Shown here one piece after another: positions 35,252-47,600 of a stretch of 64,000 bases of DNA (within the stretch, counting starts at the first letter, position 1; each line of letters starts with the position of its first letter). Source of the stretch: Roseiarcus sp963805295 (lineage in GTDB: Bacteria; Pseudomonadota; Alphaproteobacteria; Rhizobiales; Beijerinckiaceae); assembly GCA_963805295.1 (NCBI GenBank), contig CAWDTW010000061.1:1-64000 (forward strand), given 5' to 3'. Under the pieces are notes generated by a model. It did not search any database and was not told where the DNA came from. It worked only from the letters and a program-made list of their open reading frames with translations. The translations under genes and the position numbers were made by a program.

Positions 35252-37050
35252 AACGTCTCTCCGCGCTCGACGCGCTGTTCCTCTACATGGAGTCGCCCGA
35301 GACCCCTATGCATGTCGCCAGCGTCACGATCTTCAAGCCGGCGTCGCCGCGGGACGATCTCTTCGCCCGCTTTCGCGAGCACACCGCGGCGCGGCTCGAT
35401 CTGCTGCCGTCCTACCGCCGCCGCCTCGAGCCGACGCCGCTCGGCATCGACCATCCGGCATGGGTGGTCGAAGACAAACTGGACCTCGACTATCACATCC
35501 GCCACGCGGCCCTGCCGAAGCCTGGAGGCATGGAAGAGCTGCGCGCGTTGATCGCGCAGCTGCACGCCGTCCCGCTCGACCGCGCGCGGCCTCTTTGGGA
35601 GTACACGTTCATCGAGGGGCTCGAGGACGGCGCCTTCGCCGTCTACATCAAGGTGCACCATTGCGCGATGGACGGCGTCGCCGGCATGGCGACGCTCGGG
35701 GTCGTCTATGATTTTGCGCCCGGGGCGGAGCATGAGAGTTTGCCGGAAAGGATCGTTCCGCCCGACGCCGAACCGTCCGACGTCATCGAGCTGACCAGCA
35801 CAGCGATCGGCGATTTCGTCCGGCAGGGCTGGCGCGCGGTCACGTCGCTGCCCGGCGTCGCCAGGGCGCTGACCAAGGCCGCGCCGCATTTCGGCCGCGA
35901 CGCGCGCTTTCTCTACAGCTATGTGAAGGACATGCCCCGGACGCCGTTCAATTCGGCGATCTCCGGCCATCGCGTCTACGCGACCTCGTCGCTCCCGCTG
36001 CCCGACGTCAGGGCGCTCGCCAAGTCGCGAGGGGTCACCATCAACGACGTCGTGCTGGCGCTCTGCGCGGGCGCGCTGCGCCGCTATCTCGCGGAACATG
36101 CGGCGCTGCCGGAAAAACCGCTGACAGCCGGCATGCCGGCGTCGCTGCGGCCTTTCGGCAACGCGCAGCTCGACAATCAAGTCGTGTTCACCCTCTCCCG
36201 CCTGCCGACCGACGTCGCCGAGCCGCTGCCCCGGCTCGCCGCGGCGCGGGCCGCCGGCCAGGAGGCGAAGGACCTGTTCGCCGACATGCGCGACCTGGTG
36301 ACGACCAACGTCTCGATTCTCGGCGCGCCGCTCGTCGTCATGGGTCTCGCGCGACTCTGGGCGGGGGCGCGGGCGGCCAACTACGTCTGGCCTTTTTTCA
36401 ACGTGATCGTCTCGAACGTGCCGGGACCGCGGCAGACGATGTATTGCGTCGGCGCTCCCGCGACGCATTACTTCCCCGTTTCGATCCCCTTCCACGGCTG
36501 CGCGCTCAACATCACCGTGCAGAGCTATCTCGACCAGCTCGATTTCGGCCTCGTCGCCTGCAGCGAGACCGTGCCCGACGCGCAGCGCATCGCTGAATTC
36601 GTCGCCGAAGACTTCGCCGCGATGCGCAAAGCCGACGCGGACCTGGGCCGTCCCGAGGCGATCGAGACGATCGCCATGGCGGCGAAGCCGGCCGCGGTCG
36701 CCGCGCACAAGCCGATCGAACTCGGCGAAGCGAAGGCCGAACCGCGCGCGCCGAAAGTCGAAAAGGTCAGCGCGTTGACGCAACGAATCGAGGCGCTCAG
36801 CGACGCGACCGAGGCATTGCTGCGCAGGCTCGCGAAGCCCCAGCCCGCGGCGCCGGCGAAGTCGCGCAGGGCGAAGGCGAAAGCCGCGACGCCGCGCAAG
36901 CGCGCCGCATCGAAACCGGGCGCGGCGGAACGAGCCGCGAGCGAGGAGGCGGCGGCCCGTCCGACGCGGACGCGGCCGCGCGAGGCCGCCGGACCGGCCC
37001 CGCGCCGACGACGGCGCAAGGATTCGGCGCCGGCTCGAACCGAGCCGTAG
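35248..37050 (+). CDS. Wax ester synthase/diacylglycerol acyltransferase (WS/DGAT)
   Basis: WS/DGAT enzymes join acyl-CoA to alcohols or diacylglycerol to make storage lipid. The family start (MKRLSALDALFLYMESPETPMHV), the catalytic HHCAMDG (residues 137-143) and the later FNVIVSNVPGPRQTMYCVGA block are all present. The first ~470 residues match normal WS/DGAT length. The remaining ~120 form an Ala/Lys/Arg/Pro-rich tail (AKSRRAKAKAATPRKRAASKP...) resembling histone H1 or phasin tails, which is unusual. Its ATG overlaps the previous stop. Confidence 0.93.
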   Translation: MKRLSALDALFLYMESPETPMHVASVTIFKPASPRDDLFARFREHTAARLDLLPSYRRRLEPTPLGIDHPAWVVEDKLDLDYHIRHAALPKPGGMEELRALIAQLHAVPLDRARPLWEYTFIEGLEDGAFAVYIKVHHCAMDGVAGMATLGVVYDFAPGAEHESLPERIVPPDAEPSDVIELTSTAIGDFVRQGWRAVTSLPGVARALTKAAPHFGRDARFLYSYVKDMPRTPFNSAISGHRVYATSSLPLPDVRALAKSRGVTINDVVLALCAGALRRYLAEHAALPEKPLTAGMPASLRPFGNAQLDNQVVFTLSRLPTDVAEPLPRLAAARAAGQEAKDLFADMRDLVTTNVSILGAPLVVMGLARLWAGARAANYVWPFFNVIVSNVPGPRQTMYCVGAPATHYFPVSIPFHGCALNITVQSYLDQLDFGLVACSETVPDAQRIAEFVAEDFAAMRKADADLGRPEAIETIAMAAKPAAVAAHKPIELGEAKAEPRAPKVEKVSALTQRIEALSDATEALLRRLAKPQPAAPAKSRRAKAKAATPRKRAASKPGAAERAASEEAAARPTRTRPREAAGPAPRRRRRKDSAPARTEP

Positions 37051-37054
37051 ACGC

Positions 37055-37831
37055 ATGGCGGACCTCGGCGGCGACATTGCTCCGCCCTCGGCGCTGCTTC
37101 TTGCTCTGGAGCCGCGCGGCCTCTTCAGTTTCGCGCGGCTCATCGCCGCGGCGCCGTTCCTGGCGACCGCGCCGCGCGGCGCGCGGCAGGCCGTCATCGT
37201 CCTTCCCGGTCTCGGGGCGACCGACCGCTCGACGGCGGCGATCCGAGCCTATCTCCAATATCTCGGTTATGAGGCGCATGGCTGGAATCTCGGGCGCAAC
37301 GTCCGCCCGGCAGGCGCGGACCTGCCTACGGTCGCCGCCCAGATCCGCTCGCTCGATGAGGCGACCGGAACCCCGGTCAGCCTCGTCGGCTGGAGCCGCG
37401 GCGGCCTCATCGCGCGCGAAGCGGCGCGGATGGCGCCCCACGCGGTCCGCATGGTCCTCACGCTGGGCAGTCCCTTCGCCGCGCCGGCGGCCTCGAACGT
37501 CGGCGCCGTCTGGCGCCGCCTGACCGGCGAAGCCTTCCCGGAGCAGACGCCGGAGCAATTGCGGGCGCTCGCCGCGCCGCTCCCGGTTCCGTCCACTTCG
37601 ATCTACAGCCGCTCCGACGGCGTCGTCGCCTGGCGGGCGTGCCGGCAGGCGGAAGGCCCACAGAGCGAGAACGTGGAAGTGCGAGGCGCCCATGTCGGGC
37701 TCGGTTTCAACCCCGCCGTGCTGTGGGTCATCGCCGACCGGCTGGCGCAGCCGCTCGGGACTTGGGCGCGGTTCCGGCCGAGCGCGCCGGTCGCCGCGTA
37801 CTTTCCGGGCGGACGGGAGACCCGGCTCTGA
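37055..37831 (+). CDS. Alpha/beta-hydrolase (lipase-like)
   Basis: A 258-residue hydrolase with AVIVLPGLGATDRSTAAIRAYLQYLGY at the start, the elbow LVGWSRGGLIAREAAR with the nucleophile Ser, and RSDGVVAWRACRQ and GAHVGLGFNPAV, which supply the acid and His. The phrasing is close to the protein encoded at 39622-40458, so the two are paralogues on either side of the acyl-CoA ligase. It starts four bases after the WS/DGAT stop. Confidence 0.85.
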   Translation: MADLGGDIAPPSALLLALEPRGLFSFARLIAAAPFLATAPRGARQAVIVLPGLGATDRSTAAIRAYLQYLGYEAHGWNLGRNVRPAGADLPTVAAQIRSLDEATGTPVSLVGWSRGGLIAREAARMAPHAVRMVLTLGSPFAAPAASNVGAVWRRLTGEAFPEQTPEQLRALAAPLPVPSTSIYSRSDGVVAWRACRQAEGPQSENVEVRGAHVGLGFNPAVLWVIADRLAQPLGTWARFRPSAPVAAYFPGGRETRL

Positions 37832-37946
37832 CGCCCCGGCGTGCGTCTCCGCCATTTCCACGACGATTCTTGACCGGAATCAACGCGCGCGGAGCCGAGC
37901 GGGGTCATAAGGATCAGTTTGAATAACCGCTAACAGAGGAAGCGTT

Positions 37947-39593
37947 ATGCCTGTCAAGATCATTCCGCCGACGCCTTCGGCCTATGCATACCCGCTGCTC
38001 ATCAAGCACCTGTTGCACGCCGCGATGGTTCGCTCGCCGGATCAGGAAATCGTCTATCGCGATCTCAGGCGGCACACCTACCGGGAATTCCGCGAACGGA
38101 TCGGGCAGCTTGCGAGCGGGCTCTCCCAGATCGGCGTCGAGCAGGGCGACGTCGTCGCCGTCCTCGAATGGGACAGTGATCGCTATCACGAGTGCTACTT
38201 CGCCATCCCGATGATGGGCGCGATCATGCAGACGGTCAACGTCATCCTGGCGCCCGAAGACATCGTCCATATCGTCAACGACACCGGCGCGACGACAGTG
38301 CTGTTCAACGCCGACTTCCTGCCGCTGGTGGAGAAGCGCAGGGAGCACCTGAAGGCGGTCAAGACCTACGTCCTCATGAACGACCGCCCGGCGCCGCCGC
38401 AGACCGAATTCCCGATCAAATGCGACTACGAGACGCTGCTGTCGACCGGCTCGCCGTATCACCAGTTCCCGGATTTCGACGAGAACGCCTGCGCGACCAT
38501 GTTCCATACGACGGGAACCACAGGTCGGCCGAAGGGCGTCACCTTCAGCCATCGTCAAATGGTCCTGCACACGCTGACGGGGCTCGTCGAATACGGCCTG
38601 CCGCCCACCCACGGCCGCTTCCATCGCGACGACGTCTATATGCCGATGACGCCGATGTTCCACGTTCATGCCTGGGGTTGCCCGTACACGGCCACGCTCT
38701 CGGGATGCAAGATCGTGTTCGCGGGCCGCTACGCGCCGGAGACGTTCCTCAAGCTGATACAAACCGAAAGGGTGACGTTCACCCATTGCGTCCCGACCAT
38801 CCTGCAAATGCTGCTGACGGCGCCGGGAAGCGATAAGGTGGACCTGTCGCATCTGAAGATGGTGGTCGGTGGTTCGGCGCTGCCGGCGTCCTTGGCGCGG
38901 GCGGCTTTGGCCCGCGGCATCGACGTCTTCTCGGGCTATGGAATGTCGGAGACCGGCCCGATGTTGACCGGCGCGCATGTCAAGTCTCAGCACCTTGGCG
39001 GAGATTTCGAGCGGGAGGTCGCCTACCGGACGACGGCCGGCATCGCCGCGCCGATGGTGGACCTGCGCGTCGTCGACGAGAACATGGCGGACGTGCCGCA
39101 TGACGGCCACGCGGTTGGCGAGATCGTCGCTCGCGCGCCCTGGCTGACCACGGGTTATCTCAATAATCCCGAGGCGTCCGAGGCTCTGTGGGGCGGCGGC
39201 TACATGCACACAGGCGACGTCGCCTCGATCGATCCGGACGGGTACATCCGCATTTCCGACCGTCTGAAAGACATCGTCAAGAGCGGCGGCGAATGGATTT
39301 CGTCGATCCTTCTCGAGAACATCATCATGGAGAAGAAGGGGGTCCGTCGCGCCGCCGTCATCGGCGTCAGGGACGTCAAGTGGGGCGAGCGGCCGCTGGC
39401 GCTGATCGTGCTCGACCCCGATCAAGTCGGCAAGATCGGCGAGGACGACATCCGGCGCCACGTCGCCTCCTACGTCGAGCGGGGCGTCATCCCGAAGATG
39501 GCGATCCCCGACAACGTGACCTTCACTGCGGAGCTGCCGCTGACCTCGGTCGGCAAGGTCGACAAAAGGAAGCTGCGGTCGGACACTCTGTGA
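37947..39593 (+). CDS. Long/medium-chain acyl-CoA synthetase (FadD-type, FadD13-like?)
   Basis: A 548-residue adenylate-forming ligase that would activate fatty acids with ATP and CoA. Motifs: MFHTTGTTGRPKGVTFSH (P-loop), YGMSETGPM (A5), GYMHTGDVASIDPDGYIRISDRLKDIVKSGGEWIS (A7-A8) and TSVGKVDKRKLR with the C-terminal catalytic Lys. It begins 116 bases after the lipase gene. It fits the group that includes FadD13 and medium-chain ligases. Its place beside WS/DGAT suggests it supplies acyl-CoA. Confidence 0.92.
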   Translation: MPVKIIPPTPSAYAYPLLIKHLLHAAMVRSPDQEIVYRDLRRHTYREFRERIGQLASGLSQIGVEQGDVVAVLEWDSDRYHECYFAIPMMGAIMQTVNVILAPEDIVHIVNDTGATTVLFNADFLPLVEKRREHLKAVKTYVLMNDRPAPPQTEFPIKCDYETLLSTGSPYHQFPDFDENACATMFHTTGTTGRPKGVTFSHRQMVLHTLTGLVEYGLPPTHGRFHRDDVYMPMTPMFHVHAWGCPYTATLSGCKIVFAGRYAPETFLKLIQTERVTFTHCVPTILQMLLTAPGSDKVDLSHLKMVVGGSALPASLARAALARGIDVFSGYGMSETGPMLTGAHVKSQHLGGDFEREVAYRTTAGIAAPMVDLRVVDENMADVPHDGHAVGEIVARAPWLTTGYLNNPEASEALWGGGYMHTGDVASIDPDGYIRISDRLKDIVKSGGEWISSILLENIIMEKKGVRRAAVIGVRDVKWGERPLALIVLDPDQVGKIGEDDIRRHVASYVERGVIPKMAIPDNVTFTAELPLTSVGKVDKRKLRSDTL

Positions 39594-39621
39594 TCGCCAG
39601 GCGCGAGCGCGAGCGCCGGGG

Positions 39622-40458
39622 CTACTCGATCGCCGGCGCGCCGTGCGGGCCGGCGTGAGCGTGCGACTCGTGTTTCGCCCGCCGCTTCAGCGGATCGCAA
39701 TAGACGAGGCGTCGCCAGCCCTCGCGGCGGAACGGCGCCCAGCGACCCTCCGGCTGCGCAAGGCGGTCGGCGATGGCGTAAAGCGTCGCCGGATGGGCCC
39801 CGAGGCCGAGGTGGCTCGAATCGACCACGATGTTTTCCGCGAGATCGCGCCGGGTCTCCACGCTGCAGCGCCACGAAACGACGCCGTCGGTCGGGCTCCA
39901 GATCGAGGTCGTCGGCACCGGCGGGGCCGCCCTCAGCGGCCCGTGGAAATCGTGCGAATCGATGCGGTGGCCGCTGGCGAACTCATAAAGGCGCCAGGCG
40001 TTCGTCGCGCGGGGATGGCCGGTGAACGGCGAGCCGAGGGTGATGACGAGACGCACCAGTTCCGGCGACTGCTTGGCGAGCTCGCGGGCGTAAAGGCCGC
40101 CCAGGCTCCAGCCGATGAGGCTCACCGACCGGCCGTGTTCGATCCAGAGTTCGCGCAGCCTGTCGTTCGCCCGCTCCATGATCCCCTCTCTGAGCCCGAA
40201 ATTGAGCCCCTGGCCCCAGCCCGAGGCGGCGTAGCCGCGCGACCGCAAGAACCGGCGCATGAGGGCTGTGCTCGCGTCGCCCGCGGCCAGCCCCGGCAGC
40301 ACCAGCACCGGATGCCCGTCCCCCCTGGCCGCAGCCCCCCAGACCGGGCGCATCGCCAAAGCGGCGTAATGCTCCCAAAACGCCCGAATTTCCAAGACTT
40401 GCAACATGAGCCCCGGCGCGGCCTCTTGGCGCCGCGAAGGTTCCGCGCCCGCACTCAT
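39622..40458 (-). CDS. Alpha/beta-hydrolase paralogue
   Basis: On the minus strand, 278 residues with HPVLVLPGLAAGDASTALMRRFLRSRGY, the elbow LIGWSLGGLYARELA, the acid region SPTDGVVSWR and the His in SSHLGLGAHPATL. The layout matches the hydrolase at 37055-37831. An alternative start at the ATG 17 codons in (MLQVLEIRAFWEHY) is plausible. It is convergent with the acyl-CoA synthetase, 28 bases apart. Confidence 0.82.
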   Translation of the reverse strand: MSAGAEPSRRQEAAPGLMLQVLEIRAFWEHYAALAMRPVWGAAARGDGHPVLVLPGLAAGDASTALMRRFLRSRGYAASGWGQGLNFGLREGIMERANDRLRELWIEHGRSVSLIGWSLGGLYARELAKQSPELVRLVITLGSPFTGHPRATNAWRLYEFASGHRIDSHDFHGPLRAAPPVPTTSIWSPTDGVVSWRCSVETRRDLAENIVVDSSHLGLGAHPATLYAIADRLAQPEGRWAPFRREGWRRLVYCDPLKRRAKHESHAHAGPHGAPAIE

Positions 40459-40845
40459 CCCGTCGTTTCCTGACGTTTCCCAACTATTCTTATCGGAGGC
40501 AGTCTATTGCCTTGCCGATTCGGGTCAAGAACGTCGTCGAGCCTGACGCTGCGGCGGAGCCAAATTTTCCCGGGAAAACTCTCGCCGGCCGCGGCTGCGC
40601 CCGTCTCGCGGCGCTCCTTGGGTCCCGTCAGTCCGAACGGCGGCCGTCGCATCGGCGGATGCGACAAAGCGCCGCGTGCCGAGAAGAGCCGGAAGGAATA
40701 TCTAACATCGCGAGCGTTCAACACCTTCGCCGCAAGGCTGCATTTGACGATTGTTTCGCCGCCGGGCGCGGGGTAACGGTGCGCAGCGCCGTCCGAGAGG
40801 ACGGTCTTGGGCAATTCCAAGCGCGCTTTAGGGGAGGGACCTGCA
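40459..40845. other. Intergenic region upstream of pckA
   Basis: No gene is seen in these 387 bases, which separate two divergent genes and so hold both promoters. A hairpin CCGTCC-GAGA-GGACGG lies near 40788, about 45 bases before the pckA start, and GGGGAGGGA is the ribosome-binding site. Confidence 0.4.
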
Positions 40846-42463
<1,618 letters not shown>

Positions 42464-42536
42464 GCCTCGAGGCGGCCCGCGCGGGCGAACCTCCAGGAGC
42501 CCGAGGCGCACGGAAGCGGAGCGGAGGCGTGAAAAA

Positions 42537-42564
42537 AGGCCGGGCGGAACGATCCGCCCGGCCT
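42537..42564. terminator. Strong hairpin terminator between pckA and the convergent Sel1-like gene
   Basis: AGGCCGGGCGGA (42537-42548) pairs perfectly with TCCGCCCGGCCT (42553-42564) across a four-base loop ACGA. A run of A precedes it and TT follows, so it can end transcripts from both sides. It lies 74 bases after the pckA stop. Confidence 0.85.
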
Positions 42565-42604
42565 TTCCTCGCCAACCCCGCCCGCGCCACCGCCCGCGCG
42601 CTGA

Positions 42605-43153
42605 TTATTTCGCCGCCAGGGCGGCGATCCGTTGGCGCGCCCCGCCGACCCCGGCGGCGAGCGCGCGCGAATAATAGTTGCGCGCCGTGGCTTCGTCGCC
42701 CTTGAGCCCGGCCGCGCCGAGGCGGGTGAGCGTCGTCGCATCGTAAGTGTCTCCGAGCGCCATCAGGGCCCGAGCGTCGCCGGCCTCTGCGGCGCGTTTG
42801 AGGAAGGCTCGCGCCGCCGCGATGTCGCCCCTGGCGAAGGCGACCAGACCCTCGGCGCAGAGGCGGCGCGCGTCGTCGATCGGGATCGAGAGCGACGCGA
42901 TCGGCTCGCTGTCCATGGATGGCCCGCGCAGGGCGTTGGCGAGCTTGTTGATCGCCTCCTTGGCGATCGGCCGCCCCGCGGCGGCGGCCGCCTTCTGGGG
43001 CGCGGGGGCGGCGACCGGCTGCGCGACGAACACGGGCTGCTCGACCGCCGCCTTCATCGACGCGGCGGAGGGCTGGATGCGCGGCCAGAACGCAATGACC
43101 AGAAGTCCGGCGCAACAGCCGGCGATCAGGCCCGCGACGACTTTCCACAGCAT
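42605..43153 (-). CDS. Membrane-anchored Sel1-like repeat protein
   Basis: The 182-residue protein has one N-terminal membrane segment (VVAGLIAGCCAGLLVIAFWP), an Ala/Pro-rich linker and a C-terminal pair of Sel1/TPR-like helices (ARAFLKRAAEAGDARALMALGDTYD, ATARNYYSRALAAGVGGARQRIAAL). Such repeats bind proteins, and no enzymatic function is implied. It follows the TAXI-like gene after 19 bases and probably shares its transcript. Confidence 0.7.
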   Translation of the reverse strand: MLWKVVAGLIAGCCAGLLVIAFWPRIQPSAASMKAAVEQPVFVAQPVAAPAPQKAAAAAGRPIAKEAINKLANALRGPSMDSEPIASLSIPIDDARRLCAEGLVAFARGDIAAARAFLKRAAEAGDARALMALGDTYDATTLTRLGAAGLKGDEATARNYYSRALAAGVGGARQRIAALAAK

Positions 43154-43172
43154 GGGCAGGGCGCGTCCTCCT

Positions 43173-44449
43173 CTATTGCATCAAGCCGCGCCAGCGCGTG
43201 AGGCCGTCATAGAGCCGATCGGAATCCTCGGCTTTCGGTCCTCCGCTGGCGTCGGCCGCCGCTTTCGCCGATGCGCGAAATGCATCGAGCCAAGCGTCCG
43301 CCGAGATCTTGCGTTCATCGAGCCATCCCTGCGCCGCTCCGAGCCGCGTCCAGGCCGCGATCGGCGCCGTCGCGTCGGCCGCGAGATTGACGTCGCGCCA
43401 ATGATCGTCGCGGTCGCCGGTCAGGAGGGCGTCATAGCTGTCGAAAAAGACGCGGGTCACGCGCCCCAGCGCGTCAGCGCGCTGCGAGCCCGGCGTCGCG
43501 TCGAGCGCGACCAGCGCCATCGGCTCGGCGACGGTCTCGACGGAATCGCCGGAGGCGACAAGGTTCGGGCGGTCGGCGGCGACGACCCGCGCGGGCGCGT
43601 AGACCTGCTCCAGAGCCGTCGACCAGGGGATCGCGACAAGACGGTAATGGCCGTCGTCGCCGAAGCCTTCGAGCGCGTGCGCGTCCTTGGCGCCGAGCAC
43701 GACGACGGCGCCGCGCTTGCCCGCCGAAAGCGCGTCGAGCGCGTCCGCCAGGGGCTCGTAGGTCGGATTGACCGAAACGCCGAGCCTCGAGAACAGAAGC
43801 TTTGCGCTGATCCCGTGGCGCTGTCGGGGTCGCCGAAACTCACAGTCTTTCCCTGGAGGTCGCCGATCGATTTCACCTCTTTCGGCGCGATGACTTCGAT
43901 CGTCTCGGGGGCGAGAGGGGCGACCAACGGAGCCCGCTTCGGCCAGTCCGGCTCATATTTGACGCCGACAACAAGGGCGTCGAGCGTGACGATGGCGAAA
44001 TCCGCGATGTCCGTCTTCATCACCTTGGAGATTCCCGTCGGCGACGTCGAGCCGACAATCGCGCGTCCGGGCGCGCCCTTGTCGTTGAGAACTTCGGCGA
44101 AGTCCTTCGCCATGCGGCTGGCGGCGAGGTCGTCGGGGTCCGCGAGGATCGAAAATGGCTTCGCAGGCTCGGGACTGCGGCGCAGTGTTGGCGCCGGGGG
44201 CCTGCGGATTGCGGCGCCGGCTTCGCGACAATTGCGACTTTCCCCGGATGCCGATCGCGCGATTTGATGGCCTCGCCTTGCCGCGCCGGGCGCCGTGCCA
44301 CAGCACCCGCTTGCCGTTGTGATAGACCGCGTGGTTGTACGGCACCATGCCGGCGGGCCTCCGCGCGCCGCCACATCCGCCTGAATCGAAAGAAAAAGCG
44401 CCCCCGTCGCGGTCAAAGCCGCGCACACCGAGCCCCCGCGCGGCCCCAT
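43173..44449 (-). CDS. TAXI-type solute-binding protein (frameshifted)
   Basis: The C-terminal two thirds are clear: KPFSILADPDDLAASRMAKDFAEVLN, IVGSTSPTGISKVMKTDIADFAIVTLDALV, APETIEVIAPKEVKSIGDLQGKTVSFGDPDSATG and later VASGDSVETVAEPMALVALDA and VTRVFFDSYDALL. This matches periplasmic TAXI-family binding proteins of TRAP transport. The N-terminus, from about 44449, has a signal-like stretch (VCAALTATGALFLSIQADVAA) but is scattered over three frames, with breaks near 44350, 44290 and 43800. No TRAP membrane subunit is nearby. Confidence 0.65.
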
Positions 44450-44617
44450 CCGCCACGCGCGTTTCAATTCGCCACACTCAGTGATTCGGGCGCCCGCCCT
44501 GACGTCTCCGCTCGTCATCGAGGCCGGAACCTGCCGGGGAAATGCGACGTCATCAAGGCAGCCCTTTTTCCCGCTTGACTGTGGCGCCGTAAGGCGCGAT
44601 TCGCGGGCCCGTTCTTT

Positions 44618-47600
44618 TCAGGACGCTCCGGCAGCGTCGAGCGCCGCGTCGAGATCAGGCTCTTCGATCGGCCGGAGAGTCGGTCCGTCGAGATAGACGA
44701 GGCCGGCGCGCACCGGCAGCGACGGATAGAGCGGCCGCAACGCTGCGCGATAGACCGCAAGCTGGGCGACATGCGCGGCCGCCGGCCGGGGCGGCGCGGC
44801 GCCCAGCTTGAAATCGACGATCGATACGGCGGCGTCGGCGACGAGGAGGCGGTCGAGGCGGCCGCTGTAAGGCAGGTCCGCTCGCCCGGGCCTGCGTAGC
44901 ACGCCGGTCAGGGCGACCTCTCCGCGCGAGCCCGGGCCGAACAGGGGGGCGAGCTCCGCCGCATCCATGACGGCTGCGACCTGAGCCGCGAGAGCGGCGC
45001 GCGCCGCCTCGGCGAGAGCGCCGCCATGCGCGTCGAGATAGGCTCTCGCCGCAACGATCCGGCGCGCGGGCGGGACGTCGGGCAGCATCTGCAAGAGCGC
45101 GTGCGCGAGCCGCCCCTCGAGAATGCCCCCGCGACCGCCCTCGCGCGCAACGCCCGCCCGAGACGGGCGCAGCGGCGGGGAAGCGGCCTCGGGCGCGGCT
45201 TTCGCCCGGAGCCAGGAGGGCGGCGCGGCATCCGCCGACGCGCCGCCTGTCTCGCCTTCGCCTTCGCCTTCGCCGGCAGGGCCTTGGCCGAAGCGCAGGA
45301 TCATGTCCCCGTTTCCCCAAGGGGCCGGGCGCCTCGTCCATCGACTCCGCAAGGCCGGAATGGACGAGGTCGTGCCAGCATCCGTCCGCGCGGCCCTTCG
45401 AGTTCTCGTATCCCGCGACGACGAGGCGCTGCGCCGCGCGGGTCATCGCGACATAGAGGAGGCGCCGATGTTCGCCCGCCTCCGCCTCGCGTCTTTGGGC
45501 CCGCGCTGCGGCCAGGGCTTCGCAGTCTTCCGCGGCTTTCAGGCTCCAGGCGAACAGCGGCGGGTCGTTCGGCGAGGCGGGGGCGAGAGGCAGCAGTTTC
45601 GGGATCGTGCCGCCCGTCGGGCGCGCCGCAGGTGTCGGGCAGAAAGACGATCGGCGCTTCCAGACCCTTGCTCGCGTGGACGGTCAGCACCCGCACGCCG
45701 TCGCTCTCGGCCTCCATGTCGCGCTTGATCGCGGCGTCGGTCGCCTCGACCTCGGCGAGGAAGAGGGTCAGCGAGGGCGCTTCGCTCTGCTCGTGGTCGA
45801 GCGCCAGCGCCAGGAACTCGTCGATCGGATCGGAGGCGTCGGGCCCGAGCCGCCCGAGGAGGGCCCGTCGGCCGCCGTCCTCGCCGAGGAGCCGGGCGTA
45901 AAAGGCGAAGGGCGTCAGCGTTCTCGCCCGCTCCCGCCAAAGCCCGAGCCGCCGCGCCGCCTCGCCCGCGCGCTCCTCGCCGGAGGCCGCGAGCGCGGAA
46001 GCGAGCGGGCCGCGCCGATCCGCCGCGAGCGCGAACAGGTCGTTTTCCTCGAGGCCGATCAGCGGCGACTTGAGGGCGCAGGCGAGCGTCAGGTCGTCGT
46101 CCGGGGTCAGCGCCGCCCGGCCGGCGGCGATGAGGTCCATCACCGCGATATGGTCGCGCAATTTGAGCCGGTCGGCGCCGGCGACCTTCACATGCCCGCT
46201 TTTCAGCGCGCGGATCATCGCCTCGAAGAAGGCGTTGCGGCTGCGCACCAGGATCATCACGTCGCCGGGGCGGATGCGACGAGGCGCGCCGGTCTTTCCG
46301 TCGACGACGCGCTCGGGCGAATCCGGCGCGAGCCAGTTGGCGATCGTCCCGGCGATCCGGCCCGCCAGAATGACCGGCGGATCGTCGCGCGAGGGCTCAT
46401 CGAGCGGCATGCGCCAGTCTTCCGGGTCGGGCTCTTTCGCCGCGACGAGCGTCGGCCACAGCTCGACGACGCCCTTCATCTCGCCGCGGATCGCCGTGTG
46501 AACGGGCGGCGGCTCGCCCGCGGCGGCGACGCCGCGCCAGGCCGCCTCCGACTCGAAACGTCTTGTCGACGGCAGCGAGAATAGTCGGCGAGCCGAGCGG
46601 AAGGAGAAATTGAGCGGCACGGTCTGCGAAGGGCCGTTCCGCCTCGCGATGGCGCCTTTCGAAAAAGCGCTTCATCTCCGCGAACTTCTCCGGCGCCGCG
46701 CCCTGGAAGGAAAAGATCGACTGCTTCTCGTCGCCGACCGCGAACACGGTTCGCCGGGCCGAGCGCGCGCCCGCGCCGGCGAAGAACTCCGCGGTCAGGG
46801 CCGCGAGAATGCGCCATTGCTCGGCCGAGGTGTCCTGCGCCTCGTCGACGAGCAGATGGTCGAGCCCGTAGTCGAGCTTGTGCATCACCCAGGCGGCGCT
46901 CGGGCGCGTCATGAGCGCGAGCGCGCGCGCGATCTGGTCGTCGAAATCGAGCGCGCCACGCTCGGCCTTCGCCTCGGCGAAACGGTCAGGATCGTCTTGG
47001 CGACGGCGAACAAGGCCTCGCTGCGTTCGAGCGCTCTGCGCGGCGCGCCGCTTGTCGCGCAACGCGGTCAGACGGTCCTGCTCCGTGTGGAGATCAGCCT
47101 CGAGATCGGGGAAGTTCTCGCGCAGCCTCTTGGTGGTCAGATGGCCCTTCGCGCCGCCGCGCGGCTCGCCGTCCTTGGTGAAGAACGCGTCGAGCAGCGC
47201 CTCGATTCGCGCCGCCGGTTCGCTCTGGTCGTCGGCCGCGCGAAGCTTCGCCGCGAAATCGCGGTCCGTGCTCTCGCCGGCGTCGAGCCCCTGCGCCCAG
47301 GCCTGGCGACTTTTTCGGCCGATGTCGCCGCCGAGCATCTCGGCCTCGACGCTCGCCGTCGTGGTTTCCGGCGAAAGGCCGAGACGGGTTCGCAACGCCT
47401 CCGCATAGTCTGCCGCGTCGTCGAAGGCCTCGAAGATCTCGCCGAAACCCTGCGCCTCGCTGAGCAGCTTGTCGAAGGTGAAGGCGCCGGCCTCGCGCGC
47501 GACGAACTCCAGCGCGTTCGCTTCCGTCGACGAGGCTTCGAGCGCGGCGATCGCGCGGTCGCGCGCCTCCTCCATCAGCGCCTTCGCCTCGCTCTCGTCG

